This document shows, piece by piece, positions 26,587-35,816 of a stretch of 64,000 nt of DNA (the stretch's first letter is position 1; every line of letters starts with the position of its first letter). A program made the position numbers and the translations under genes. Location: NCBI RefSeq assembly GCF_900603025.1, contig NZ_LR026975.1, positions 1,302,001 to 1,366,000 of the forward strand. Reading direction: 5' to 3'. Source of the DNA: Mycolicibacterium hassiacum DSM 44199 (GTDB taxonomy: Bacteria; Actinomycetota; Actinomycetes; Mycobacteriales; Mycobacteriaceae). The notes under the pieces are model-generated. The model was given only the letters and a program-made list of their open reading frames with translations, searched no databases and was not told the DNA's origin.

Positions 26587-27393
26587 CTACAGGTGCGAGC
26601 CGCCGTCGACGCGCACCTCGGTTCCGGTGATGAAGAACGCGTCGGGTGAACCGAGCATCGCGACCACCGCGGCGACCGCCCCCGGATCGGCGAAGATGGC
26701 GCCGTCCGGCAGCGGCAGCACCGGGGTGATCTTGCCGAACAGCGAATAGTCGGCATCGGCGGGCAGACCCGGTCCCACGCTCTGTTTGGATTCGCCGCTT
26801 CCGTCGGTCATCCCCGACGAGATCGATCCGGGCTGAACGGAATTGAACCGGATGCCCTCTTTGGCGAACTCGAGCGCCAGCGCATGGGTCATCGCCTGCA
26901 CCCCGCCTTTGGAGGCGGCGTAGGCCGACATGTACGGGTGGCCGAACGCCGCCGACGTCGAGCTGAAGTTCACCACCGCGGGGTCCTTGCCGCGGCGCAG
27001 GGCGGGCAGCGCCTCGCGGGTGACCAGGAAGGTGCCGATCAGGTTCACCCGCAGCACGTGCTCGAACTCCGCGAGCGTGGTGTCGAGGAAATGCGCCGAA
27101 CGCAGGATCCCGGCGACGTTGACCAGGGTGTCGAGCCCGCCGAGGACGCCGACCGCCGCCGCGACCCCCTGCTGCACCGACGGCTCGCTGGCCACGTCCA
27201 TGACCACGGTGGACAACCGGTCGGCGTGCTTGCCGGCCTTGGCCACGGTGTCGGCCAGGCCGGCCTCGCTGATGTCGGCGGCCACCACCCGTCCGCCCTC
27301 GTCGAGGATGCGCAGCACGCTCGCCTGACCGATGCCCGAGCCGCCTCCGGTGATCAACACGCGGCGATCCAGGTAACGCTGAAGAGTTGCCAT
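26587..27393 (-). CDS. Short-chain dehydrogenase/reductase
   Basis: A 268-residue classical SDR: cofactor loop VLITGGGSGIGQ (13-24), NVAGI (around 91-95), active-site Ser in VVNFSSTSAAFG and the catalytic Y-x-x-x-K in YAASKGG. The C-terminal TGTEVRVDGGSHL is typical. D at the end of beta-2 (VAADIS) suggests NAD(H). The substrate is unknown. It is co-transcribed with the DapB-like dehydrogenase and divergent from the epimerase gene, with 86 bp between starts. Confidence 0.88.
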   Translation of the reverse strand: MATLQRYLDRRVLITGGGSGIGQASVLRILDEGGRVVAADISEAGLADTVAKAGKHADRLSTVVMDVASEPSVQQGVAAAVGVLGGLDTLVNVAGILRSAHFLDTTLAEFEHVLRVNLIGTFLVTREALPALRRGKDPAVVNFSSTSAAFGHPYMSAYAASKGGVQAMTHALALEFAKEGIRFNSVQPGSISSGMTDGSGESKQSVGPGLPADADYSLFGKITPVLPLPDGAIFADPGAVAAVVAMLGSPDAFFITGTEVRVDGGSHL

Positions 27394-27479
27394 GGGCCAG
27401 ATACAACACCGTCGGGCGGTGTCCTGTCAGCCACCTGCCCCGGTTCGGCCCGTCGGCCGCTGTGGAACAATCCGACCTC

Positions 27480-28451
27480 ATGCTCATTGCGGTGACCGGG
27501 GGAACCGGCTATCTCGGCGCGCACATCGTTTCGGCGCTGCTGGATGCGGGGCACCGGGTTCGACTGCTGGTCGAGCCGTCCTTCCGCAACGACGAACTGA
27601 CCGCGCTGCTGTCCGACCGCGGCGAGGTGACCTGGCTGCGCGGCGATGTGCGCGACCGGGCCACGGTGAGCGAGCTGCTCGACGGTTGCGACGCGCTGCT
27701 GCACGCCGCCGGCATCGTCGGCACCGACGACAGCCGCGCGCAGTTGATGTGGGAGATCAACGCCTACGCCACCGAGTCGATCCTGCGCACCGCGGCCGAA
27801 CGGGGACTGGACCCGATCGTGTCGGTCAGCAGCTACGCGTCGCTGTTCCCGCCGCCGGGGCCGGTCATCGGCCCGGACACCCCGCCGGCGGACGGCCGGT
27901 CGGCCTACGGCAAGACCAAGGCCTACGCCGACCGGGTGGCGCGCGAGCTGCAGCGCGACGGCGCGCCGGTGGTGGTCACCTATCCGTCCAGCGTGGTGGG
28001 TCCGGCGCTGGCCACCGCGCCGGGGATCACCGAGCAGGGCTGGCAGACGATCGTGCGCTACCGGATCGCGCCCCGGGTGCGCGACGCCGGGATGCAGATG
28101 GTCGATGTGCGCGATATCGCCGACGTGCATGTGGCGCTGATGCGGCCGGGCCGCGGGCCCAAACGCTACGTGTGCGGCGGGGTGTTCATGACGTTCGACG
28201 AGATGGTCTCGGCGGTCGAGGCCGGGGCCGGGGTGCGGATCAGGCGGGTGCCGTTGAGCCCGGCCGTGTTCCGCGCCGTCGGTCGGGTCTCGGACCTGCT
28301 GGCCGGGCTGGCGCCGCTGGGGGCGGGGTTCAGTTACGAGGCGGCGCAGCTGATCACCGCCGGGATCCCCACCGACGATTCCGTCACGCTGTCGGAGTTG
28401 GGCATCACGTGGCGGTCGCCGCGTGAGGCCATCATCGCCTCATTCCAGTGA
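27480..28451 (+). CDS. NAD-dependent epimerase/dehydratase family protein
   Basis: A 323-residue extended SDR with VTGGTGYLG (5-13), a DVRD segment, SVSSYASLF and the active-site Y-x-x-x-K in SAYGKTKAYAD. The C-terminal half has a hydrophobic stretch typical of the 3-beta-HSD/flavonol-reductase-like group. The substrate is not known. ATG 27480 was chosen because the upstream part of the frame lacks the family N-terminus. Another SDR gene follows after 18 bp. Confidence 0.83.
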   Translation: MLIAVTGGTGYLGAHIVSALLDAGHRVRLLVEPSFRNDELTALLSDRGEVTWLRGDVRDRATVSELLDGCDALLHAAGIVGTDDSRAQLMWEINAYATESILRTAAERGLDPIVSVSSYASLFPPPGPVIGPDTPPADGRSAYGKTKAYADRVARELQRDGAPVVVTYPSSVVGPALATAPGITEQGWQTIVRYRIAPRVRDAGMQMVDVRDIADVHVALMRPGRGPKRYVCGGVFMTFDEMVSAVEAGAGVRIRRVPLSPAVFRAVGRVSDLLAGLAPLGAGFSYEAAQLITAGIPTDDSVTLSELGITWRSPREAIIASFQ

Positions 28452-28469
28452 CCGACTAAGGAGGACCCG

Positions 28470-29324
28470 ATGGGGACCTATGCCGTGACCGGTTCGGCGT
28501 CCGGGATGGGTGCGCAGGCCGCCCAGCGATTGCGCGCGGCCGGTCACCGCGTGATCGGCGTGGACCTCAAGGACGCCGAGGTGATCGCCGATCTGTCCAC
28601 GCCTTCGGGCCGGGCGGCGGCCGCGGCGGCGGTCCTCGACCAGTGCGACGGCCGGCTCGACGGGGCGGTGCTCGCGGCCGGGGTCGGCCCGCTGCCGGGG
28701 GTGGCGCAGTGCCGGCTGATATTCGAGGTGAACTACTTCGGTGTGGTCGAGCTGGCGCGGGCGTGGCGACCGGCGCTCGCCGCCACCGGCCGGGCCAAAG
28801 TCGTGGTGGTGGGCAGCAACTCGACGACGACGACCCCGCTGGTGCCGCGGCGGGCGATACGGGCGCTGCTCGCCGACAACGTCGACAAGGCGTTCGGTGC
28901 GGTGCGGGTGTTCGGTCCGCTGGCGCCGTCGTTGGCCTACGCCGCCTCCAAGATCGCGTTGTCGCGGTGGGCGCGCCGGCAGGCCGTGACCCCGCAGTGG
29001 GCGGGTGCCGGTATCCGCCTGAACGTGCTCGCACCCGGGGCGATCCGCACGCCGCTGCTGGAGAAACAGCTCGCCACACCGCGGGAGGCCAAGGCGATCA
29101 ACGCGTTCCCGGTGCCGGTCGGGGGCTTCGGCGATCCCGGGCATCTGGGGGAGTGGATCGCGTTCATGCTGTCGGACTACGCCGATTTCCTCTGCGGCAG
29201 CGTGATCTTCGTCGACGGCGGATCGGACGCTTATCTGCGCCCCGACGACTGGCCGCGGCGGGTGCCGGCGCGGGCGCTGCCCCGCTACGCGGTGAAGTTC
29301 CTCGCGTTCCGGCGCCGCCGCTAG
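28470..29324 (+). CDS. Short-chain dehydrogenase/reductase
   Basis: A 284-residue SDR with TGSASGMGAQAA (7-18), a D-L-K cofactor-selectivity site after beta-2, AAGVGPL and Y-x-x-x-K in LAYAASKIALSRW. The C-terminal VIFVDGGSDAYLRPDDWP resembles SDRs acting on steroids or 3-hydroxy compounds in actinobacteria. AAGGAGG about 6 bp upstream is the strongest ribosome-binding site in this block. Its TAG stop shares CTAG with the stop of the convergent membrane-protein gene. Confidence 0.86.
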   Translation: MGTYAVTGSASGMGAQAAQRLRAAGHRVIGVDLKDAEVIADLSTPSGRAAAAAAVLDQCDGRLDGAVLAAGVGPLPGVAQCRLIFEVNYFGVVELARAWRPALAATGRAKVVVVGSNSTTTTPLVPRRAIRALLADNVDKAFGAVRVFGPLAPSLAYAASKIALSRWARRQAVTPQWAGAGIRLNVLAPGAIRTPLLEKQLATPREAKAINAFPVPVGGFGDPGHLGEWIAFMLSDYADFLCGSVIFVDGGSDAYLRPDDWPRRVPARALPRYAVKFLAFRRRR

Positions 29325-30118
29325 TCGTTCTCGGAGGCGGCCTCTTCGGTGTCGTCGCGGGGGATGTCGATCGCGTCGGTCTCGGCCGTCGCGTTTTCGT
29401 CGTCCGCGTCCTCGGCCGCCGAGGTCCCGGTGTCGGGGCTGTCGGTGTCGTCGGTGTCGGTGCCGGGGCTCGGATCCTCGGCGCCGGTGTCGGTCCCCGG
29501 GGGAACCAGCGCCACCCCGAGCGCCAGGAAGAACAGGACGAACAGCGGCGCGCCCAGCCAGTAGTTCATCGACCCACCCGGCGAGATGAAGCTGCCCGGC
29601 GGCCCGATGATCGTGATCGTCTCGATCAGTTGCTCGACCGCGAACACCGCGGCCGCGGTGCCCATCCAGCGCGGGAACCGATCCTCGTTGGCCGCCATCA
29701 GGATCGGCACCGCCACCATCAGATCGGTGATGGTGCGCAGCGGCCACATCATCGCCATGACGTCGCCGATGGTGCGGGCGGTCGCCGAACCGAGTTGGTC
29801 GGGGTGCAGCGCGAGCCCGGCGGTGAACCAGGTCCAGACAACGAGCTGCACCACGATCGCGGCGCCGCCGACGACGAAGACCCGGGCGGGCGGCCCGGTG
29901 AGCCGCTGCCGCGCATAGCCGATCACGACGACGAGCGACAGGGCGGCGAATGCCACCAGCAGCGCCTGGGCGCGCATCGCGCTGGCATGGTCGTCGACGT
30001 GCGCGACGATGGCGTAGCCGGGTTTGTCGATGCCGGGCAGTGGCGGAACCGCAAGCAGCGCAATGGCGTACAGCACGGCAAAGGTGATGCCGGCGGCCAT
30101 CGGGGTACGACGATCCAT
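29321..30118 (-). CDS. Integral membrane protein with acidic C-terminal tail
   Basis: A 265-residue protein with about six hydrophobic segments in the first ~205 residues (for example TFAVLYAIALLAVPPL, LLVAFAALSLVVVIG, YWLGAPLFVLFFLALGVALV), then a ~60-residue tail of repeated Asp/Glu/Thr/Ser (PGTDTDDTDSPDTGT and similar) that is probably disordered and cytoplasmic or periplasmic. ATG 30118 opens the first hydrophobic part. The frame further upstream has no membrane character. I do not recognise a family. It is divergent from comEA with 151 bp between. Confidence 0.68.
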   Translation of the reverse strand: MDRRTPMAAGITFAVLYAIALLAVPPLPGIDKPGYAIVAHVDDHASAMRAQALLVAFAALSLVVVIGYARQRLTGPPARVFVVGGAAIVVQLVVWTWFTAGLALHPDQLGSATARTIGDVMAMMWPLRTITDLMVAVPILMAANEDRFPRWMGTAAAVFAVEQLIETITIIGPPGSFISPGGSMNYWLGAPLFVLFFLALGVALVPPGTDTGAEDPSPGTDTDDTDSPDTGTSAAEDADDENATAETDAIDIPRDDTEEAASEND

Positions 30119-30256
30119 GCGGGACTCCCTGTGTGCGCGGCGACACCGATCGCCGGCGGGACCATCGTAGCCAGCGCCGTTATCCACAACGTCGATTTCA
30201 TCCCCAGCCCCACAGGGCGTGTCACCGTTGACACGTCGCCCGTCCGGGCCCGCGCC

Positions 30257-30262
30257 TACGTT
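30257..30262 (+). promoter_or_regulatory. -10 element of comEA
   Basis: TACGTT lies 7 nt before the comEA ATG, the spacing expected of a leaderless mycobacterial transcript. TTGACA at 30228-30233 looks like a -35 but the 23-bp spacer is too long for a standard pair. Confidence 0.35.
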
Positions 30263-30269
30263 TGCCGCC

Positions 30270-31109
30270 ATGGGTACCGAACGATCTGCCGAGCGGCTGC
30301 AGCGTCGGGCCGGTGCCGAGTCGGAGTCGCGGTCCGAGGACACCGCCGTCGACACCGGCCCGGTGGATGTGCAGCTGTCGCGCTGGCTGCCGGACACCGA
30401 CGCCGGTGCGCCGCGCAGCTGGCTGGCCGCGGTGCGGGCCGACCCCGGCCGCGCCGGGGTGATCGCGCTGAGCGTTGTCGGCGCGTTCGCGGTGCTGGTC
30501 ACGTTGTTCACGCTGATGCGTGACCAGCCGCCCGCGGTGGCGTCGGCCCATCTGCCGCCGGTCGAACCGGTTTCGTCGACCGCTGCCCGGGCGCCGGGAC
30601 CGGCCGGCGATCCGGCTCAGCCCGTCGTGGTCAGCGTGGTCGGGCTGGTGCACAAACCGGGGCTGGTCACGCTCGATCCCGGCGCGCGGATCGCCGACGC
30701 GCTCGCCGCCGCCGGCGGTCCGCTCGACGGTGCCGACCTGGTCGGGTTGAACATGGCCCGCCGGGTGGCCGACGGTGAGCAGATCGTCGTCGGCATCGCA
30801 CCACCGCCCGGCCAGCCGGCGGTGATGGGGTCGTCGATCACCCCCGCTGAGGCCGCCCCGGCCGGCCGCGCCCCCGACGCCGCCGGCGCGACCGGGGCGG
30901 GCACCGCCGGCGGAACCACCACCCTCGACCTGAACACCGCCACCGTCGAACAGCTCGACTCGCTGCCCGGGATCGGGCCGGTCACCGCCGCGGCCATCGT
31001 GGCCTGGCGGGACGCCCACGGCCGGTTCACCAGCGTCGAACAGCTCGCCGAGGTGGACGGCATCGGGCCGGCGCGGCTGGAGAAGCTGCGGGCGCTGGTT
31101 CATGTGTGA
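30270..31109 (+). CDS. comEA: ComEA-like DNA-binding competence protein
   Basis: A 279-residue protein: a cytoplasmic charged N-terminus, one transmembrane helix (about 63-84, GVIALSVVGAFAVLVTLFTL), an SLBB domain (about 118-172, VSVVGLVHKPGLVTLDPGAR) and a C-terminal double helix-hairpin-helix domain with LNTATVEQLDSLPGIGPVTA and LAEVDGIGPARLEKL. The HhH motifs bind duplex DNA outside the membrane. It is followed directly by comEC and holA as in M. tuberculosis (Rv2415c-2413c). A natural transformation role in mycobacteria is not established, so a DNA uptake or scavenging function is inferred. Confidence 0.9.
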   Translation: MGTERSAERLQRRAGAESESRSEDTAVDTGPVDVQLSRWLPDTDAGAPRSWLAAVRADPGRAGVIALSVVGAFAVLVTLFTLMRDQPPAVASAHLPPVEPVSSTAARAPGPAGDPAQPVVVSVVGLVHKPGLVTLDPGARIADALAAAGGPLDGADLVGLNMARRVADGEQIVVGIAPPPGQPAVMGSSITPAEAAPAGRAPDAAGATGAGTAGGTTTLDLNTATVEQLDSLPGIGPVTAAAIVAWRDAHGRFTSVEQLAEVDGIGPARLEKLRALVHV

Positions 31110-32656
31110 CACCGGTGGCCGACGACAGCGGGGCACCGCTCGATCTGCGGCTGGTGCCGGCGGCGTTGACCTGCTGGGCGGTCACCGCGGCCGGAATCCG
31201 GTGGCACTGGGTGGGCTCGGTGGTCGCGGCGACCGCCGCGGTCGCCGCGGTTGCGGCGGTGGGGCACCTGGCGCGGCGGTGCCGCGATGACGACCGGCCT
31301 CGGCTCGGCGCGATCGTGTCGGCGGTGGCGGTGGTGGGTGCCGCGTTCACGATCGCGGTCGGCCTGCGGGTCGAGGCGTTGCACGACCACCCGATCACCG
31401 GACGCTACGGCTCGGTCGCCGCCGTCGTCGTGATGCCCAGTGAGAGCCCGAGACCGGCCGGCGGGAGCCGGGCGATGTTCCGCGCCACGCTGCGCAGCGT
31501 CGATGGTGACGAGAGCACCGGCCGGGTGACGGTATTCGGATCGGCTGACCGGTTCGCCGGGGTCGCGGCCGGTCGGCCCGTCGGCATCCGCGCCCGCATC
31601 GGCCGGCCCGGCCGCCACGATCTGTCGGTGGCCGTGCTGTCCGCGTCCGGCGCCCCGACGTGGGGTGAGGCCGCACCCGTGCACCGGGCCGCGCAACGGG
31701 TGCGCACCGGATTCATCGCCGCGGCCCGCGATGCGCTGCCGCCCGACCAGGCGGTGATGCTGCCGGCGCTGGTGCTCGGTGACACCTCCGCGCTGCCCGC
31801 CCCGGCCCGGGCCGAGTTCCGCCGCTCGGGGCTGACCCATCTGACCGCGGTGTCGGGCGCCAACGTCACGATCGTGTGCGGTGCCGTGCTGCTCACCGCC
31901 GGGCTGGTGGGTCCGCGGCTCGCCACCCTGCTCGCCGCCGTCGCGCTGCTGGCGTTCGTCATCGTGGTCGAACCCTCGGCGAGCGTGCTGCGCGCCGCGG
32001 TGATGGGGGCCGTCACCCTGCTGGCGATGGTCACCCACCGCCGCCGCCAGGCGCTGCCGGCGCTGTCGACCGCGGTGCTGGTGCTGCTGCTCGCCGCGCC
32101 CGAACTGGCCGTCGACGTGGGATTCGCCCTGTCGGTCGCGGCCACCGCCGCGCTGGTGGTGATCGCCCCGGTGTGGTCGCGGCGCCTGGTCGACCGGGGC
32201 TGGCCCAAACCGCTGTCCGACGCGCTCGCTGTCGCCGCCGCCGCGCAACTGGTCACCGCACCGCTGGTGGCCGGGATCTCGGGCACGGTCAGCCTGGTCG
32301 CGGTGCTGGCCAATCTCGCTGTCGCACCGGTCATCCCGCCGATCACCGTGGCCGGCACGGCCGCCGCGGCGCTGCAGCCGCTGTGGCCGGCCGGCGCGGA
32401 ACTGTTGATCCGGTTCACCGGGCCGGAACTGTGGTGGTTGTCGCGGGTCGCGCACTGGACCGCGAGCGTTCCGGGTGCCGCGCTGGCGGTGCCGGGTGGT
32501 CCGGCCGGAGTGGCCGTCGTCGCGGTGTTCGGTGCGGTCGCGGTGCTGAGCCGGCGCCGGCCCCGGCTCCGATGGGTGACCGTCGCCGCGCTGGTCACCG
32601 TGCTGGCGTGGACGGTGTCCGGGCCGTCAGTCGGACATGACACGATCATGGGGTGA
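31106..32656 (+). CDS. comEC: ComEC/Rec2-family membrane channel, without MBL domain
   Basis: A 516-residue membrane protein with a DUF4131-like N-terminal region and the Competence domain: [21 protein letters not shown] (split near 250-265), [17 protein letters not shown] and [16 protein letters not shown]. Around ten membrane segments are present. The C-terminal metallo-beta-lactamase-like nuclease domain of Bacillus ComEC is missing, as in the M. tuberculosis homologue of similar length, so this is not a truncation specific to this strain. It overlaps comEA and holA by GTGA. Confidence 0.9.
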   Translation: MTPVADDSGAPLDLRLVPAALTCWAVTAAGIRWHWVGSVVAATAAVAAVAAVGHLARRCRDDDRPRLGAIVSAVAVVGAAFTIAVGLRVEALHDHPITGRYGSVAAVVVMPSESPRPAGGSRAMFRATLRSVDGDESTGRVTVFGSADRFAGVAAGRPVGIRARIGRPGRHDLSVAVLSASGAPTWGEAAPVHRAAQRVRTGFIAAARDALPPDQAVMLPALVLGDTSALPAPARAEFRRSGLTHLTAVSGANVTIVCGAVLLTAGLVGPRLATLLAAVALLAFVIVVEPSASVLRAAVMGAVTLLAMVTHRRRQALPALSTAVLVLLLAAPELAVDVGFALSVAATAALVVIAPVWSRRLVDRGWPKPLSDALAVAAAAQLVTAPLVAGISGTVSLVAVLANLAVAPVIPPITVAGTAAAALQPLWPAGAELLIRFTGPELWWLSRVAHWTASVPGAALAVPGGPAGVAVVAVFGAVAVLSRRRPRLRWVTVAALVTVLAWTVSGPSVGHDTIMG

Positions 32657-33612
32657 GCGACGACTCCCGCCTGCATCTGGTGTTGGGTGACGAGGAACTG
32701 CTCGTCGAGCGCGCGGTGGCCGCGGTGCTGCGCTCCGCGCGCAAACAGGCCGGCAGCGACGACGTTCCGGTCGACCGGTTGCGCGCCGGTGAGGTCAGCA
32801 CCCACGAACTCGCCGAGCTGCTCAGCCCCGGGCTGTTCGCCGACGAGCGGGTCGTGATCCTGGAGTCGGCCGCCGAGGCCGGCAAGGAGGCCGTCGAGTT
32901 GATCGCCGATGCCGCCGCCGACCTGCCCGCCGGCATCGTGCTGGTCGTGGTGCACTCCGGCGGTGGCCGCGCCAAGGCGCTGGCCGATCAGCTCAAGAAG
33001 CTCGGCGCACAGGTGCATCCGTGCGCCCGGATCACCAAACCCAAGGAACGCGCGGATTTCGTGCGCGCCGAGTTCCGGGCGCACAAGGCCAAGGTCGGCG
33101 ACGACACCATCGCCGCGATCCTGGACGCGGTCGGTTCGGATCTGCGCGAGCTGGCGTCGGTGTGCTCGCAGCTGGTGGCCGACACCGGGGGAGAGGTCGA
33201 CGTGGCCGCCGTGCGCCGTTACTACTCCGGCAAGGCGGAGGTGAAGGGGTTCGACATCGCCGACAAGGCGGTGGTCGGGGACGTCGCGGGCGCGGCCGAG
33301 GCGCTGCGCTGGGCGATGATGCGCGGCGAACCGATCGTGGTGCTGGCCGACGCGCTGGCCGAGGCCGTGCACACCATCGCCCGGGTCGCGCCGGTGTCGG
33401 GTGATCCGTACCGGCTGGCCTCGGAGCTGGGCATGCCGCCGTGGCGGGTGCAGAAGGCACAGAAACAGGCGCGGCGCTGGTCGCGCGCCTCGATCGCCGA
33501 GGCGATGCGGTTGGTCGCGGCGCTCAACGCCGATGTCAAGGGGGCGGCCGCCGACGCGAACTACGCACTGGAGACCGCGGTACGCCGGGTGGCCGAACTG
33601 GCGGCCGACTGA
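32653..33612 (+). CDS. holA: DNA polymerase III delta subunit
   Basis: The 319-residue clamp-loader delta subunit opens the sliding clamp. The N-terminal [16 protein letters not shown] is the standard start of actinobacterial HolA, and the protein continues through domain II ([21 protein letters not shown] segment around 160-180) and the C-terminal collar domain with [14 protein letters not shown]. It starts at GTG 32653 within the comEC stop (GTGA). Linkage with comEC is conserved broadly in bacteria. Confidence 0.94.
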   Translation: MSDDSRLHLVLGDEELLVERAVAAVLRSARKQAGSDDVPVDRLRAGEVSTHELAELLSPGLFADERVVILESAAEAGKEAVELIADAAADLPAGIVLVVVHSGGGRAKALADQLKKLGAQVHPCARITKPKERADFVRAEFRAHKAKVGDDTIAAILDAVGSDLRELASVCSQLVADTGGEVDVAAVRRYYSGKAEVKGFDIADKAVVGDVAGAAEALRWAMMRGEPIVVLADALAEAVHTIARVAPVSGDPYRLASELGMPPWRVQKAQKQARRWSRASIAEAMRLVAALNADVKGAAADANYALETAVRRVAELAAD

Positions 33613-33687
33613 CCGGACGCGACCGGTCGGGCGCTACCGGTCCGGGCTGTCGCACCGGCCCAGCACAGCAACACCGGAAACGCGGAA

Positions 33688-33711
33688 CGGCCGCCGGCGC
33701 ACCGGCGGCCG
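33688..33711. terminator. Bidirectional hairpin between holA and rpsT
   Basis: The arms CGGCCGCCGG and CCGGCGGCCG are a perfect 10-bp match around the loop CGCA, in the 128-bp gap between the convergent holA and rpsT genes. No U-run follows, which is common for actinobacterial terminators. Confidence 0.6.
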
Positions 33712-33740
33712 ATACACGGCGCTGTGGTCCTCGGGGTGCT

Positions 33741-34016
33741 CTAGTTCTTGGCGAGCTCGAGCTTGTGGTAGGCGTGCGCCAGCTTCGACTTGCGGTTGGC
33801 GGCCTGATTCTTGTGGATCACGCCCTTGCTCGCCGCCTTGTCGAGCTTGCGGCAGGTGGAGTGCAGCAGCTCGGCGGCCTTCTCCTTGTCCCCGGCGGCC
33901 ACGGCCTCGCGGAAGTGACGCACCGCCGTCCGCAGTGACGACTTCACCGACTTGTTGCGCAGGCGGCGCCGCTCGTTCTGGCGGTTGCGCTTGATCTGCG
34001 ACTTGATGTTGGCCAC
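33741..34016 (-). CDS. rpsT: 30S ribosomal protein S20
   Basis: A 91-residue basic helical protein starting [20 protein letters not shown], the signature S20 N-terminus, with [13 protein letters not shown] near the end. It binds 16S rRNA early in 30S assembly. It starts at GTG 34016, with AAGGAA about 8 nt upstream. It is the only minus-strand gene between holA and the ATP-grasp operon, the same orientation switch as Rv2412 relative to its neighbours. Confidence 0.97.
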   Translation of the reverse strand: MANIKSQIKRNRQNERRRLRNKSVKSSLRTAVRHFREAVAAGDKEKAAELLHSTCRKLDKAASKGVIHKNQAANRKSKLAHAYHKLELAKN

Positions 34017-34052
34017 GCGTCAGTTCCTTCGCAAAATCCGGGTGGGTTACAA

Positions 34053-34058
34053 AGCCTA
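34053..34058 (-). promoter_or_regulatory. -10 element of rpsT
   Basis: On the minus strand TAGGCT occurs about 37 nt upstream of the GTG, predicting a leader of roughly 30 nt that contains the AAGGAA ribosome-binding site. The -35 region is not clear. Confidence 0.35.
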
Positions 34059-34170
34059 AGGGCGCCCGTCGTGCGGGCAGCGACGATTCAGGTTACCAGC
34101 GCAGCCCGCCAAAGCTCAAAGCGAGGTCGCCGGCCTGCCGAAACGCCGAGGTTGGGGCAGCATGTGAAAG

Positions 34171-35802
34171 GTGAGCCCGCGAACCCTACCCGCCGAGTCC
34201 CCGTCCCGAACCAGGTCCAGACGCAGAGGTCATCAAGGGGTGTTCGACGGTTACGACCGGGTCGGCAGCTACGCGCAGGCGTACGACGAGATGTTCGACG
34301 CGCAGGGCAACGTGCGGGCCCCCTACAAGGGCATCCACGCCGAACTCGCCCCGTCGGACGCCTCCGAACTGCAGGCCCGCGCCGACGCGCTCAACCGGGC
34401 CTTCATCGACCAGGGCATCACCTTCTCGCTGTCCGGGCAGGAACGCCCGCTGCCGCTGGACCTGGTGCCGCGTGTGATCTCGGCGGCTGAGTGGTCGCGG
34501 CTGGAGAAGGGCATCAAACAGCGCGTTCAGGCCCTGGAGATGTACCTCGAGGACATCTACGGCGAACAGGAGATCCTGCGCGACGGCGTCATCCCGCGCC
34601 GGCTGGTGACCTCCTGCGAGCACTTCCACCGCGAGGCGGCCGGCATCACCCCGCCCAACGGGGTGCGCATCCACGTCGCCGGCATCGACCTGATCCGCGA
34701 CGAGCAGGGCAACTTCCGCGTGCTCGAGGACAACCTGCGCTCCCCGTCGGGGGTGTCCTACGTCATGGAGAACCGCCGGACCATGGCGCGGGTGTTCCCG
34801 AACCTGTTCGCCACCCACCGGGTGCGGGCGGTCGGCGACTACGCCTCCCATCTGCTGCGGGCCCTGCGCAACGCCGCCGCCAGCAACGTCGCCGACCCGA
34901 CCGTCGTCGTGCTCACCCCTGGCGTCTACAACTCCGCCTACTTCGAGCACTCGCTGCTGGCTCGCCAGATGGGCGTGGAACTGGTCGAGGGCCGCGATCT
35001 GTTCTGCCGTGACAACGCCGTCTACATGCGCACCACCGCCGGTGAACGCCAGGTCGACGTCATCTACCGCCGTATCGACGACGCGTTCCTCGACCCGCTG
35101 CACTTCCGCCCCGACTCGGTGCTCGGGGTGGCCGGACTGCTCAACGCCGCCCGGGCCGGCAACGTGGTCATCTCGTCGGCGGTCGGCAACGGGGTCGGCG
35201 ACGACAAACTCGTCTACACCTACGTGCCGACGATCATCGAGTACTACCTGGGCGAGAAGCCGCTGCTGGCCAACGTCGACACCTACCGGTGCTGGCTCGA
35301 CGACGAACGCGAGGAGGTGTTCGACCGGATCCGCGAGCTGGTCGTCAAACCCGTCGAGGGCTCCGGCGGCTACGGCATCGTGTTCGGGCCCGAGGCCGGC
35401 GACAAGGAACTCAACGCCGTCATCCGCAAGATCCGCAACGACCCCCGTGGCTGGATCGCTCAGCCCGTCGTGCAGTTGTCGACAGTGCCCACCAAGGTCG
35501 GCGACAAGCTGGTGCCGCGGCACGTCGACCTGCGGCCGTTCGCGGTCAACGACGGCAACGAGATCTGGGTGCTGCCCGGCGGGCTGACCCGCGTCGCGCT
35601 GCCGGAGGGATCGCTGGTGGTCAACTCCAGCCAGGGCGGCGGGTCGAAGGACACCTGGGTGCTGGCGGCACGCACCTCGGGCGCCGATCGGGAACTGGCC
35701 GGCGGCGAGGTGGTGCGCTCGCTGCCCAACGGGGCGCCGGCCGGCCCGAGCATCCAGGCGCTGGAGCTGTCCACCTCCCAGCAACAGCAACAGCAGCAGT
35801 AG
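34171..35802 (+). CDS. Circularly permuted ATP-grasp protein
   Basis: About 543 residues from GTG 34171. It has the CP_ATPgrasp core: FRVLEDNLRSPSGVSYVMENR (split near residues 185-205), LTPGVYNSAYFEHSLLARQMG, VDVIYRRIDDAFLDPL and VVKPVEGSGGYGIVFG, which supplies ATP-binding Lys and Gly-rich loop. The next two genes encode an alpha-E protein and a transglutaminase-like protein. This trio is conserved (Rv2411c-2409c) and was proposed on comparative grounds to make or attach a peptide. A run of seven Gln ends the protein, encoded by mixed CAA/CAG codons. The exact start is uncertain because the first ~20 residues are Arg/Ser rich. Confidence 0.88.
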   Translation: MSPRTLPAESPSRTRSRRRGHQGVFDGYDRVGSYAQAYDEMFDAQGNVRAPYKGIHAELAPSDASELQARADALNRAFIDQGITFSLSGQERPLPLDLVPRVISAAEWSRLEKGIKQRVQALEMYLEDIYGEQEILRDGVIPRRLVTSCEHFHREAAGITPPNGVRIHVAGIDLIRDEQGNFRVLEDNLRSPSGVSYVMENRRTMARVFPNLFATHRVRAVGDYASHLLRALRNAAASNVADPTVVVLTPGVYNSAYFEHSLLARQMGVELVEGRDLFCRDNAVYMRTTAGERQVDVIYRRIDDAFLDPLHFRPDSVLGVAGLLNAARAGNVVISSAVGNGVGDDKLVYTYVPTIIEYYLGEKPLLANVDTYRCWLDDEREEVFDRIRELVVKPVEGSGGYGIVFGPEAGDKELNAVIRKIRNDPRGWIAQPVVQLSTVPTKVGDKLVPRHVDLRPFAVNDGNEIWVLPGGLTRVALPEGSLVVNSSQGGGSKDTWVLAARTSGADRELAGGEVVRSLPNGAPAGPSIQALELSTSQQQQQQQ

Positions 35803-35816
35803 GGGGTGAGTGAGTG

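Noticed and set aside
31106..32656. comEC as a truncated gene lacking its nuclease domain
   Set aside because: The mycobacterial homologue has the same length and holA follows directly in a GTGA overlap, so this is the normal form.
35781..35802. Gln-codon run as a microsatellite-type error
   Set aside because: The run mixes CAA and CAG codons and stays in frame, so it looks like a real protein tail, though its length may vary.
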